DNA from: a virus
Virus record (IMG/VR): IMGVR_UViG_3300006920_000246
Coordinates: 1-24,022 of that record
DNA: 24,022 bases
Direction: 5' to 3' (one strand)
In this document: positions 1 to 5,502 of the stretch, in pieces
Layout of the letters: the number at the start of each line of letters is the position of its first letter
How positions within the stretch are numbered: the stretch's first letter is position 1
Program-made: the position numbers and the translations under genes
The notes under the pieces: generated by a model
What the model was told of the DNA's origin: nothing
The model's input: the letters and a program-made list of their open reading frames with translations, nothing else
The model's database searches: none

Positions 1-1839
1 ATATTATTTGATATCGAATCAGACAACTATTTAGAACACATGACAGTCATACATTGTATAGCTTGCATAAACGTCGATACAGACGAAGTATGGAGATTTA
101 GACCTCACCAGATTAAGGAAGGTCTTAAATTCCTACAAGCCGCAAAGGTTTTAATTGCACATAACGGTATAGATTTTGACATTAGGGCAATAAAGAAAAT
201 ATATCCTAGATGGAAAACAAATGCTTATATTTATGATACACTAATTGCCGCTAAGGTTGCATTTCCTGATATTAAAGACAGGGACTTCAAGAGACTTAGA
301 GGTGCAATGAATAAGTCACCAAAAGACAGGAGTGATCTTGAAACTAAGATGATGAGAAATATTGGTAAACATTCTCTTGAAGCTTATGGTTTAAGAATGG
401 GTTGCCATAAAGGTGACTTTGGTAAAGAGATTGGTTTTGAGACATACTCAGAAGAAATGATGGAATATTGTGTACAAGATGTAATTGTAAACGCTAAGTT
501 ATTTCACAGATTAGAGAAAGAAGAAATTAATCAAGATGCTTTAGATTTAGAATTTAGAACACAGCAGATTTGTTTAGATCAAACTGAGAAAGGTTTTGAT
601 TTTGATATAGACAAAGCTAGAAAACTAGAGCAAGATTTAATGAACAGACAACAAGAATTAGCTCAATTAATTTGTGCTGATTTAGGTGGGGATTTTATCA
701 TTAATTTAGGTACTAAAGTGCCTAAGAGAACCACTAAGTATAAAGACCTTTTAAGGGGACAGTATACCAAAGGTGCGGCATATTCCAAAATAAAATTTAA
801 AGAGTTTAATCCTAATTCAAGATATGATCTTGGACAGCGTTTAATCACTAGATTCAATTGGAAGCCTAAAGAATTTGGTACGGATGGTAAACCGACACTT
901 GGTGAAGAAATTCTTTCCAAGATGAAATACCCTGTATCTACACTAATTTCAGAATACTTGATGGTTGATAAACGATTGGGTATGCTTGCTAATGGCAACG
1001 GAGCGTGGTTAAAATTGTACAATGAGGACACAGGGTGTCTCCATGGTAGAATTAATACGCTTGGAGCTGCAACATCACGTTGCGCCCATATGAAGCCTAA
1101 TTTAGCACAGATTCCTTCGGTTAGATCACCATGGGGTAAAGAGTGTAGAGAGTTATTTACTGTCCCCAAAGGCTTTAAACTATTTGGTACAGATGCATCA
1201 GGACTTGAGTTAAGAATGTTAGCTCACTATATGTTCCCATTTGACAATGGTGAATACGCAGATGTAGTACTTAATGGTGATATACACACAGTTAACCAGA
1301 CAGCAGCAGGTTTAGATTCTAGAGATACCGCAAAAACATTTATATATGCTAAAATATATGGATCTGGTATTAAAGGTTTAGCTGAGACTTGTGGAATGTC
1401 TGTTAAAGATATGAAGAAAGTAGTTGATAGTTTTGATAAGAACTTACCTGCATTAGTTAAATTAACTGAAGCTGTAAAGTATACTATTAGGACTAGAGGT
1501 TATGTTAAAGCATTAGATGGTAGAAAAATATATTGTAGTAGTGAACATGCTGCTTTAAACTATTTACTACAATCAGCAGGTGCTATAGTATGTAAAACTT
1601 GGATGGTTGAAATACATAATTTATTAAGTATTAAAGACCCAGAGTATGAAAATTATGTCAAACAATTAGCATTTGTCCATGACGAATTGCAGTTTGCATA
1701 TGATGAAAATAAAATTTCAAATACTGAATTAGATTTAATTTCAAAAGAGGCTATGAGTAATACTCAGATAAAACTCGGAGTAAAGATTAAGCTAGATTCA
1801 GATAGTAGTTTTGGTAATAACTATGCTGAGACTCACTAA
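1..1839 (+). CDS. Family-A DNA polymerase, T7 gp5-like (5' end cut by window)
   Basis: Replicative DNA polymerase with a 3'-5' proofreading exonuclease and a polymerase domain. The frame is open to base 1, and exonuclease motif I (D-I-E-S, bases 10-21) lies before the first in-frame ATG (base 40). That ATG is therefore not the start; probably only a few codons are missing. Exonuclease motif II is H-N-G-I-D-F-D (160-180), and motif III is Y-C-V-Q-D (near 466-480). Polymerase motif A is D-A-S-G-L-E-L-R (from 1192), motif B is R-D-T-A-K-T-F-I-Y (from 1321), and motif C is V-H-D-E (near 1675-1686). The end S-F-G-N-N-Y-A-E-T-H aligns with the T7 C-terminus, so the 3' end is natural. The visible 612 residues compare with 704 in T7 gp5. 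Part of the deficit is in the thumb, where the T7 thioredoxin-binding loop is much shortened. The identification is secure. Confidence 0.97.
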   Translation: MLFDIESDNYLEHMTVIHCIACINVDTDEVWRFRPHQIKEGLKFLQAAKVLIAHNGIDFDIRAIKKIYPRWKTNAYIYDTLIAAKVAFPDIKDRDFKRLRGAMNKSPKDRSDLETKMMRNIGKHSLEAYGLRMGCHKGDFGKEIGFETYSEEMMEYCVQDVIVNAKLFHRLEKEEINQDALDLEFRTQQICLDQTEKGFDFDIDKARKLEQDLMNRQQELAQLICADLGGDFIINLGTKVPKRTTKYKDLLRGQYTKGAAYSKIKFKEFNPNSRYDLGQRLITRFNWKPKEFGTDGKPTLGEEILSKMKYPVSTLISEYLMVDKRLGMLANGNGAWLKLYNEDTGCLHGRINTLGAATSRCAHMKPNLAQIPSVRSPWGKECRELFTVPKGFKLFGTDASGLELRMLAHYMFPFDNGEYADVVLNGDIHTVNQTAAGLDSRDTAKTFIYAKIYGSGIKGLAETCGMSVKDMKKVVDSFDKNLPALVKLTEAVKYTIRTRGYVKALDGRKIYCSSEHAALNYLLQSAGAIVCKTWMVEIHNLLSIKDPEYENYVKQLAFVHDELQFAYDENKISNTELDLISKEAMSNTQIKLGVKIKLDSDSSFGNNYAETH

Positions 1840-1972
1840 AATTTAGATTAAACCGAGTAGGGTGATGACGTACCTGTGCCGAGAGACTAGTAAAAATGTC
1901 TAAACTAAACCATCGAAAAGTTTATTTGCGTGTCCAACTAAACATTGATTGGACTTAACCCATTATAAACGG

Positions 1973-2003
1973 AAAATCCTGAGAAAGATTTTAAACTTCT
2001 CAC
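1973..2003 (+). repeat. Direct repeat copy A (hairpin, CTGAG...CTCAC)
   Basis: A 31-nt element starting AAAATCCTGAG and ending CTTCTCAC. It shares the order AAAA-y-CCTGAG, then AA, TTAAA and CTCAC with copy B at 2084-2116. TGAGAA (1980-1985) pairs with TTCTCA (1997-2002) around an AT-rich loop. It is followed by ATATACTATAACG. Conservation of both the sequence and the pairing arms in two copies suggests a functional element, possibly a phage promoter or processing signal. Confidence 0.5.
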
Positions 2004-2083
2004 ATATACTATAACGTACTGATTGTAACAGTCGTGCTAATAGTGAAAGCGATGCACTGATAAAGCATAGATTAGCTTAAACT

Positions 2084-2116
2084 AAAACCCTGAGTAAACG
2101 GTTAAAAACTGCTCAC
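2084..2116 (+). repeat. Direct repeat copy B (hairpin, CTGAG...CTCAC)
   Basis: A 33-nt element starting AAAACCCTGAG and ending CTGCTCAC, a diverged second copy of 1973-2003. TGAG (2091-2094) pairs with CTCA (2112-2115), and CGGTT (2099-2103) with AACTG (2107-2111, one G-T pair) around a three-base loop. It ends 19 bases before the next start codon, so it lies in the leader of the 2136 gene just upstream of its SD. CTCAC followed by TATA and GGAGA loosely recalls T7-type promoters, but the spacing does not match. Confidence 0.5.
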
Positions 2117-2135
2117 CTTATATCTAGGAGATATT

Positions 2136-2345
2136 ATGAATATATTTAAATTAAACATGGAACTAGATGCTTTACTTAAAAGCAATCCAGAACTTATGGA
2201 ATTACAATTAGAGATAAGTAAAAACTTAGCTAAATTTGATACACCAGAGGGTCGTATGTATTATCTAAGTACAGAATTATTTGATAACTTTGATTTATTA
2301 AGAGAAAAATTAAATGATTTAGAAAAGAAACTAAAGGAATTATAA
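2136..2345 (+). CDS. Small hypothetical protein, helical, 69 aa
   Basis: Start supported by the SD TAGGAGA about 6 bases upstream of the ATG. The product is rich in Leu, Glu and Lys and predicted by eye to be almost entirely alpha-helical. The last 25 residues (from L-F-D-N-F-D to the C-terminus) have coiled-coil-like heptads ending in K-K-L-K-E-L. A segment D-A-L-L-K-S-N-P-E-L-M-E faintly resembles the D/E-x-L-x-x-x-x-P-E-x-F-E start of DUF3135-type small proteins, but this is too weak to assign. It is the first gene after the structured region and its stop overlaps the next ATG (TAATG), so the two are probably translated together. Function unknown. Confidence 0.75.
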   Translation: MNIFKLNMELDALLKSNPELMELQLEISKNLAKFDTPEGRMYYLSTELFDNFDLLREKLNDLEKKLKEL

Positions 2346-2659
2346 TGGAAAGATTAAGTATAGCAAATCAAATTAAAATAATTAAAGATGCAGGTTTAAA
2401 GATACCTGTATATCGTGCACCTACAGAGGACTATGATCCTGAATGTCCTACTAAATTTGATAGACATGTAATGCATGAAGCAGTTGAAGTAAATGTAAGT
2501 GTTAGATTTTTACTAGGTTTAGTAGAATATCTATCTAAAGAAATATTAATAATGAACCAAGGTAAAGCAATCAACCCTACACTTTGGAACAGCTTAAAGA
2601 CAGTTAGAAAACTAGTTAAGGAGCAGCATAATACTATGGGGGGATCACGAAGGAGGTAA
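2345..2659 (+). CDS. Hypothetical protein, 104 aa
   Basis: Begins at the ATG that overlaps the stop of the preceding gene by one base, which implies coupled translation. The product is soluble-looking, with helices around residues 3-20 and 44-70 and a basic end (G-S-R-R-R). I do not recognise the family. The final codons CGA-AGG-AGG-TAA also supply a full SD for the small gene starting at 2661. It lies between DNA polymerase and nucleotide metabolism genes, so a role in replication or host takeover is plausible but unproven. Confidence 0.7.
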   Translation: MERLSIANQIKIIKDAGLKIPVYRAPTEDYDPECPTKFDRHVMHEAVEVNVSVRFLLGLVEYLSKEILIMNQGKAINPTLWNSLKTVRKLVKEQHNTMGGSRRR

Positions 2660-2660
2660 T

Positions 2661-2762
2661 ATGCCAATACTGATATCTATACTAAGAAGTATAATAATCA
2701 ATGTAGTAACTAAGAAAATTGTGAAAGCTATTAAGCCAAGGAGCAAAGATGAAAAGAAATAA
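2661..2762 (+). CDS. 33-aa hydrophobic/basic small protein
   Basis: A very short frame supported by position. AGGAGG (2651-2656) lies 4 bases before the ATG at 2661, and no other start there could use that site. The first half is strongly hydrophobic (M-P-I-L-I-S-I-L-R-S-I-I-I-N-V-V); the second half is basic (K-K-I-V-K-A-I-K-P-R-S-K-D-E-K-K). This fits a small membrane-associated or amphipathic peptide. Its end overlaps the next gene's start (2749) by 14 bases, typical of the packed small genes here. No homologue is recognised. Phages often encode short peptides that inhibit or permeabilise host components, but there is no direct evidence of that. Confidence 0.6.
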   Translation: MPILISILRSIIINVVTKKIVKAIKPRSKDEKK

Positions 2763-3000
2763 GATAGTAGAAATAATCTTATCATTAATGGTAAAGATTA
2801 AAATTAAAGATAAAAGAATTAGATACACAGTACTAGGTATTCTAGGATTAGCACTAGCTGCTTCCACTCAGATTACTAATATTGATGGTGAGATTGAATC
2901 AGTAACACCTAGTAAAAATGTAATTGAACAAGTAGTTGAAGATGAGGTGTCTAAAGCTGCAGGTAGTGTAATTGAAGAAGTACTTAAGAATTTATTCTAG
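2749..3000 (+). CDS. Small membrane protein, 83 aa, one likely transmembrane segment
   Basis: The start is set by AAGGAG (2738-2743), 5 bases before the ATG. The N-terminal 25 residues alternate hydrophobic and lysine-rich stretches. A probable transmembrane helix follows around residues 26-41 (Y-T-V-L-G-I-L-G-L-A-L-A-A-S). The rest is an acidic tail rich in V, E and S that may form an amphipathic helix (I-E-Q-V-V-E-D-E-V and V-I-E-E-V-L-K-N-L). The basic N-side and acidic C-side would suit N-in topology. It lacks a lipobox cysteine. Size and topology are compatible with a holin or a membrane inhibitor, but its position in the replication region makes a lysis role uncertain. Family not recognised. 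An antisense open frame over the same bases has no supporting signals. Confidence 0.75.
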   Translation: MKRNKIVEIILSLMVKIKIKDKRIRYTVLGILGLALAASTQITNIDGEIESVTPSKNVIEQVVEDEVSKAAGSVIEEVLKNLF

Positions 3001-3008
3001 GAGAATAT

Positions 3009-3542
3009 ATGAGTAAGCAAAAACTATTAATTGGTATATCAGGTAAGATGGGTAGTGGTAAATCAACAATATCACATATGCTTAAAGCAGCATTTGGTGA
3101 CACTATGAAAGTCGATATTATGTCACTATCTAGACCTATATACAAAGCACAGGATTTACTATATAAAGAATATGGTTTAAAACTTCAAGGTGACAAGGAT
3201 AGGGATTTATTAATAGCTATTGGTAAATGGGGTAGAGATATATCCTCAGACTTTTGGTTAGAACAGATGGCTAAAATGATTACTGAATCAGAATCAGATG
3301 TTGTAATTTGTGATGATGTTAGATTTGAAAATGAAGCTGACTTCTTTGATAGACTTGGCTTTCTAGTTAGAATTGAAGGTGAACAACGTGGTGAGAATGT
3401 TGATCATTCTAGAGCTAATGATAGTACTGAGTGTTCATTAGATAATTATAAGTTCAAAAATAAAGTAAGCAACCTTTTAGCACCTGATGCAATGTGCAAG
3501 AAAATTGCAGAAATGATGGGTGGTGAGAATGAGGACAATTAG
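3009..3542 (+). CDS. Deoxynucleoside monophosphate kinase (T4 gp1-like)
   Basis: Phosphorylates dNMPs, released by host DNA breakdown, to dNDPs for phage synthesis. A Walker A P-loop lies at residues 12-20 (G-K-M-G-S-G-K-S-T). A Walker-B-like strand leads into D-D-V-R-F-E-N-E-A-D (102-111), a signature of phage dNMP kinases. R-I-E-G-E-Q-R (121-127) and D-H-S-R-A-N-D-S-T-E (132-141) follow and match the substrate-binding lid region of this family. Length is 177 aa, shorter than T4 gp1 (241 aa) but normal for podovirus versions. The SD AGGAG sits 5 bases before the ATG. Its 3' end overlaps the endonuclease gene downstream by 14 bases. Identification is firm at family level; substrate range is not visible. 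Confidence 0.92.
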   Translation: MSKQKLLIGISGKMGSGKSTISHMLKAAFGDTMKVDIMSLSRPIYKAQDLLYKEYGLKLQGDKDRDLLIAIGKWGRDISSDFWLEQMAKMITESESDVVICDDVRFENEADFFDRLGFLVRIEGEQRGENVDHSRANDSTECSLDNYKFKNKVSNLLAPDAMCKKIAEMMGGENEDN

Positions 3543-3825
3543 AAGTAAAAATCTTAAACAACGATTTAAACTTACTACTGATGCTTATGATCAACAGTTT
3601 ATACACCAAAGAGGTCTATGTGCTATCTGTGAAAAACCAGAGGTAAACAAAGATGTTAGTGGTAAGATAAAATGGTTAAGTGTTGATCACAATCACGCTA
3701 CTGGTGAGCTTAGAGGACTATTGTGTTATAAATGTAACACTGGTCTAGGTAAGCTTGGTGATAGCTTAGTGACACTAGAGAGTGCAATTAAATATTTAGA
3801 AGAAAGAGGAAGTTATGGAGAATAA
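3529..3825 (+). CDS. Endonuclease VII-type HNH nuclease (recombination endonuclease)
   Basis: A 98-aa zinc-binding His-Me finger nuclease of the T4 endonuclease VII family, which cuts branched DNA and Holliday junctions. Zinc ligands are C31/C34 (C-A-I-C) and C66/C69 (L-C-Y-K-C-N), flanking the catalytic D-H-N-H at 53-56 with N70. This is the compact core without the long dimerisation domain of T4 endonuclease VII (157 aa). I chose ATG 3529; two in-frame GTG codons at 3520 and 3523 are alternative starts, and no strong SD decides between them. It overlaps the dNMP kinase gene by 14 bases and the exonuclease gene by 11. Next to a gp6-type exonuclease it may take the debranching role of T7 endonuclease I. 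Confidence 0.92.
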   Translation: MRTIRSKNLKQRFKLTTDAYDQQFIHQRGLCAICEKPEVNKDVSGKIKWLSVDHNHATGELRGLLCYKCNTGLGKLGDSLVTLESAIKYLEERGSYGE

Positions 3826-4699
3826 AAAACCAGTATTAATTATTGATGGTGATATATTAAACTTTACAGTAGGCAGAGCAACAGAAGATTATTCAGATTT
3901 TGGTGATCAATTATGTAAATCTTTTGATAAAGAAGGTACTATTAGATTACTAGATCAAGGTATACAGAATATAGCTGATCAATGTGGTTATAATAGGGAA
4001 GATATTATATTCTCTATTTCATGTACTAAGAATTATCGTAAGAGATTTTTCCCTACTTATAAAAGTAATAGAAAAGATGTTGTTAAGCCATTAGGTTTAC
4101 AATTTATTAGAGAACACTTAATAGCAAATAAGGAAAAGTATAATTTATTAATGATCGAAGAGTTAGAAGCTGATGATTGTATGGGAATATTTGGAACATC
4201 AGGTGATGATAGTATCTCAATATATTCACAAGATAAAGATCTTAGGACTATACCAGTAAGACAATGGTGCTTCAAGAGAGGTAAATTTTGGACACCAACA
4301 TATAATGGTTCAATGAAATGGTTATACACTCAGGTGTTAACTGGTGATACTGTAGATGGTTATAAAGGTTGTCCTAAGATTGGTAAGGTTAAAGCTGAGA
4401 AAGCGTTATCTAACTGTACTAATGATCTTGAATTACTTGAGCAGATATTTGTTAGATATTATATAGCTTATGGTAAAGATATAGATATAGCTAAAGAGAA
4501 ATCTTTAGAGCAATTTGGTCAAGCTAGGATACTACATCAGTCTGATTATATTGAGTTAACGCAGAATAATAAAACATTTGATCCTTATAGTATACTAGGT
4601 GTAGATAGAGATATGTTAGAATCTTGGACTGAAACTTATGTAGAATCAATAGCTAAAGCTAAGAAGAAACCTAAAATAAAGAAGGTTAAAGATGTTTAA
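3815..4699 (+). CDS. 5'-3' exonuclease, T7 gp6-like (FEN family)
   Basis: A 294-aa exonuclease expected to remove RNA primers and degrade host DNA. T7 gp6 is 300 aa. Metal-binding acidic residues run in the family order: D11 and D13 (I-I-D-G-D), then a basic arch segment N-Y-R-K-R-F-F-P-T-Y-K-S-N-R (73-86). Next come E-E-L-E-A-D-D (115-121), S-Q-D-K-D-L (138-143), and G-D-T-V-D-G-Y-K-G-C-P-K-I-G (177-190), the helix-turn-helix DNA-binding signature. The C-terminus is lysine-rich (K-A-K-K-K-P-K-I-K-K-V-K). It starts inside the endonuclease gene (11-base overlap) with AGAGGA as SD, and its own 3' end overlaps the zinc-ribbon gene by 8 bases. Confidence 0.94.
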   Translation: MENKKPVLIIDGDILNFTVGRATEDYSDFGDQLCKSFDKEGTIRLLDQGIQNIADQCGYNREDIIFSISCTKNYRKRFFPTYKSNRKDVVKPLGLQFIREHLIANKEKYNLLMIEELEADDCMGIFGTSGDDSISIYSQDKDLRTIPVRQWCFKRGKFWTPTYNGSMKWLYTQVLTGDTVDGYKGCPKIGKVKAEKALSNCTNDLELLEQIFVRYYIAYGKDIDIAKEKSLEQFGQARILHQSDYIELTQNNKTFDPYSILGVDRDMLESWTETYVESIAKAKKKPKIKKVKDV

Positions 4700-4859
4700 A
4701 TGTCAGAACAGTAAGTGTAAAAAAGAAACAGTATTATTATACTATCTATCAGAGTATGGTCAAAGAGCCAACAGAACAAAAGATGGTAAGGAGTATTGTA
4801 AGGAATGTTTCAACAAGAAATTTGAGGAAAAACATAATGACAAAAGTAACAAAAAGTGA
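4692..4859 (+). CDS. Small zinc-ribbon protein, 55 aa
   Basis: A short gene that overlaps its neighbours at both ends. Its ATG is within the last codons of the exonuclease gene, and GAAGG (4681-4685) lies 6 bases upstream. The product carries four cysteines in two pairs, M-F-K-C-x4-C near the start and C-K-E-C at residues 36-39, as in a treble-clef or zinc-ribbon knuckle. A lysine-rich tail follows. The spacing of about 26 residues between pairs is normal for such folds. The role is unknown; DNA binding or a structural partner of the neighbouring nucleases is plausible. Preservation of a full zinc motif in a 55-codon frame argues that it is real. Confidence 0.75.
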   Translation: MFKCQNSKCKKETVLLYYLSEYGQRANRTKDGKEYCKECFNKKFEEKHNDKSNKK

Positions 4860-5085
4860 GCGTAAGTATGGTAAGAAAGAGTCAACTGAAAAGCTTACTA
4901 GAGGTAAGAAAACTAAAAAGGATACTGAGAAACCTGAAGAAGAAATGTATAAAGTACTTATAGATGGTTCTGGTTTTAGTAAAGCTATGAATTATGATGG
5001 CTGTCAGGAGTTAATCAGTAAATATGAAACAAATGCTAAGAGATTAAACAGGTTAAAACCAAGTTTAGTATTAGTCAAACAATAG
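4837..5085 (+). CDS. Basic hypothetical protein, 82 aa
   Basis: I set the start at ATG 4837, with GAGGA 8 bases upstream, giving a 23-base overlap with the zinc-ribbon gene. An in-frame ATG at 4756 would give 109 aa, but it has no SD and would overlap that gene by over 100 bases. The first 40 residues are dominated by Lys, Glu, Thr and Arg and are likely disordered and possibly nucleic-acid binding. The second half looks folded and helical (D-G-C-Q-E-L-I-S-K-Y-E-T-N-A-K-R-L). It lies immediately upstream of the gp7.3-like tail gene. No family recognised. Confidence 0.65.
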   Translation: MTKVTKSERKYGKKESTEKLTRGKKTKKDTEKPEEEMYKVLIDGSGFSKAMNYDGCQELISKYETNAKRLNRLKPSLVLVKQ

Positions 5086-5094
5086 GAGGATATT

Positions 5095-5502
5095 ATGGGT
5101 GGAAAGTCCAATTCTTTAAGAAACATAGTAAAAGATGTAGCTACATCAGTAGATAAAGCCACAGGAACTAAAGCAGGTTCTAATGTATTTGACGCAGTTA
5201 ACAGTAGCGTAATTGGTGAAGCTGATAGGAAATTATCAGGAGATAAAATTATATTATCCCCTACCAATAGGAAAGAAGAAGAAGCTAAAGATGCTGCAAG
5301 AGATGATACTAGACAAAGAGAGCAAGCAATTTCTGATCAAAAAGAATTAGCATCTAATCTTAGAAGACAAGAAGCTACAAGTGCTGATGCAAGTAGTGGT
5401 TCAACTATTCTATTGGGTAAGAAAGGTAAGAAAAGTAAAGGTAAAAGTTCGGTATCTGCAGGCATGGGATTGTCTACAGGTAAAACAGGATTACAATCTT
5501 AA
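5095..5502 (+). CDS. Tail assembly protein, T7 gp7.3-like
   Basis: 135 aa encoded directly upstream of the portal, the position of T7 gene 7.3 (99 aa), a tail-associated protein needed for infectious particles. Shared character rather than alignable sequence supports the call. It has a lysine-containing N-terminus, a central charged, Ala/Glu/Gln-rich helix (residues 60-100), and a short basic Gly/Ser/Lys tail (S-T-I-L-L-G-K-K-G-K-K, 103-113, then S-S-V-S-A-G-M-G-L-S). T7 gp7.3 likewise ends in a G-x-K-K, S-L-S-V-A-R-S-S-G-G-G stretch. The SD TAGGAGG is well placed. The stop codon directly abuts the portal ATG. It could alternatively be an unrelated head-tail accessory protein. Confidence 0.6.
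   Translation: MGGKSNSLRNIVKDVATSVDKATGTKAGSNVFDAVNSSVIGEADRKLSGDKIILSPTNRKEEEAKDAARDDTRQREQAISDQKELASNLRRQEATSADASSGSTILLGKKGKKSKGKSSVSAGMGLSTGKTGLQS

Larger units (their letters stand above)
1840..2135 (+). ncRNA. Structured intergenic region, possible untranslated RNA or control region
   Basis: This is the longest gene-free stretch in the window. It contains several short inverted repeats visible by eye: GTCCAA/TTGGAC (1932-1937 and 1949-1954), TGAGAA/TTCTCA (1980-1985 and 1997-2002), a nested GCTAAT/ATTAGC with inner ATGC/GCAT (2036-2041 and 2071-2076; 2052-2055 and 2065-2068), and TGAG+CGGTT/AACTG+CTCA (2091-2115). Two hairpins belong to a diverged direct repeat. No SD-supported reading frame, tRNA fold or T-tract terminator is visible. 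It could be a leader RNA, a phage promoter cluster, an RNA-processing region or an origin. That it is a stable RNA is inference only. Confidence 0.35.

Noticed and set aside
40-42. First ATG of the polymerase frame as the gene start
   Set aside because: Exonuclease motif I (D-I-E-S) lies upstream at bases 10-21 in the same open frame, so the gene must begin before the window.
663-1169. 168-codon antisense open frame inside DNA polymerase
   Set aside because: Lies wholly opposite a strongly conserved polymerase domain, has no SD, and the translated sequence has no recognisable family.
1201-1230. T7-promoter-like GCTCACTATATG within the polymerase gene
   Set aside because: It encodes the conserved A-H-Y-M of polymerase motif A, so the match is explained by protein conservation.
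1896-1958. 20-codon open frame starting ATGTCTAAACTAAAC
   Set aside because: No convincing SD, very short, and overlaps the 1932-1954 hairpin; likely chance.
1840-2135. Group I intron remnant, hammerhead ribozyme or tRNA in the intergenic region
   Set aside because: GAGAGACTAG (1881-1890) and TGATGA...CGAAA (about 1863-1918) hint at such motifs. But the partner P7 strand is missing, the hammerhead core has G instead of C before TGATGA and no stem II pairing, and no TpsiC-like arm or cloverleaf exists. The polymerase gene is not interrupted.
2682-2867. Antisense hydrophobic frame opposite the small membrane protein
   Set aside because: No SD, and the + strand alternatives have good SD sites; hydrophobicity on the minus strand follows from AT-rich complement.
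3520-3528. GTG starts for the endonuclease VII-type gene
   Set aside because: The nearby ATG at 3529 keeps the complete conserved domain; the extra residues add nothing recognisable. The choice is not certain.
4756-4836. N-terminal extension of the 82-aa basic protein to ATG 4756
   Set aside because: No SD, and it would run over most of the zinc-ribbon gene; ATG 4837 has GAGGA at proper spacing.
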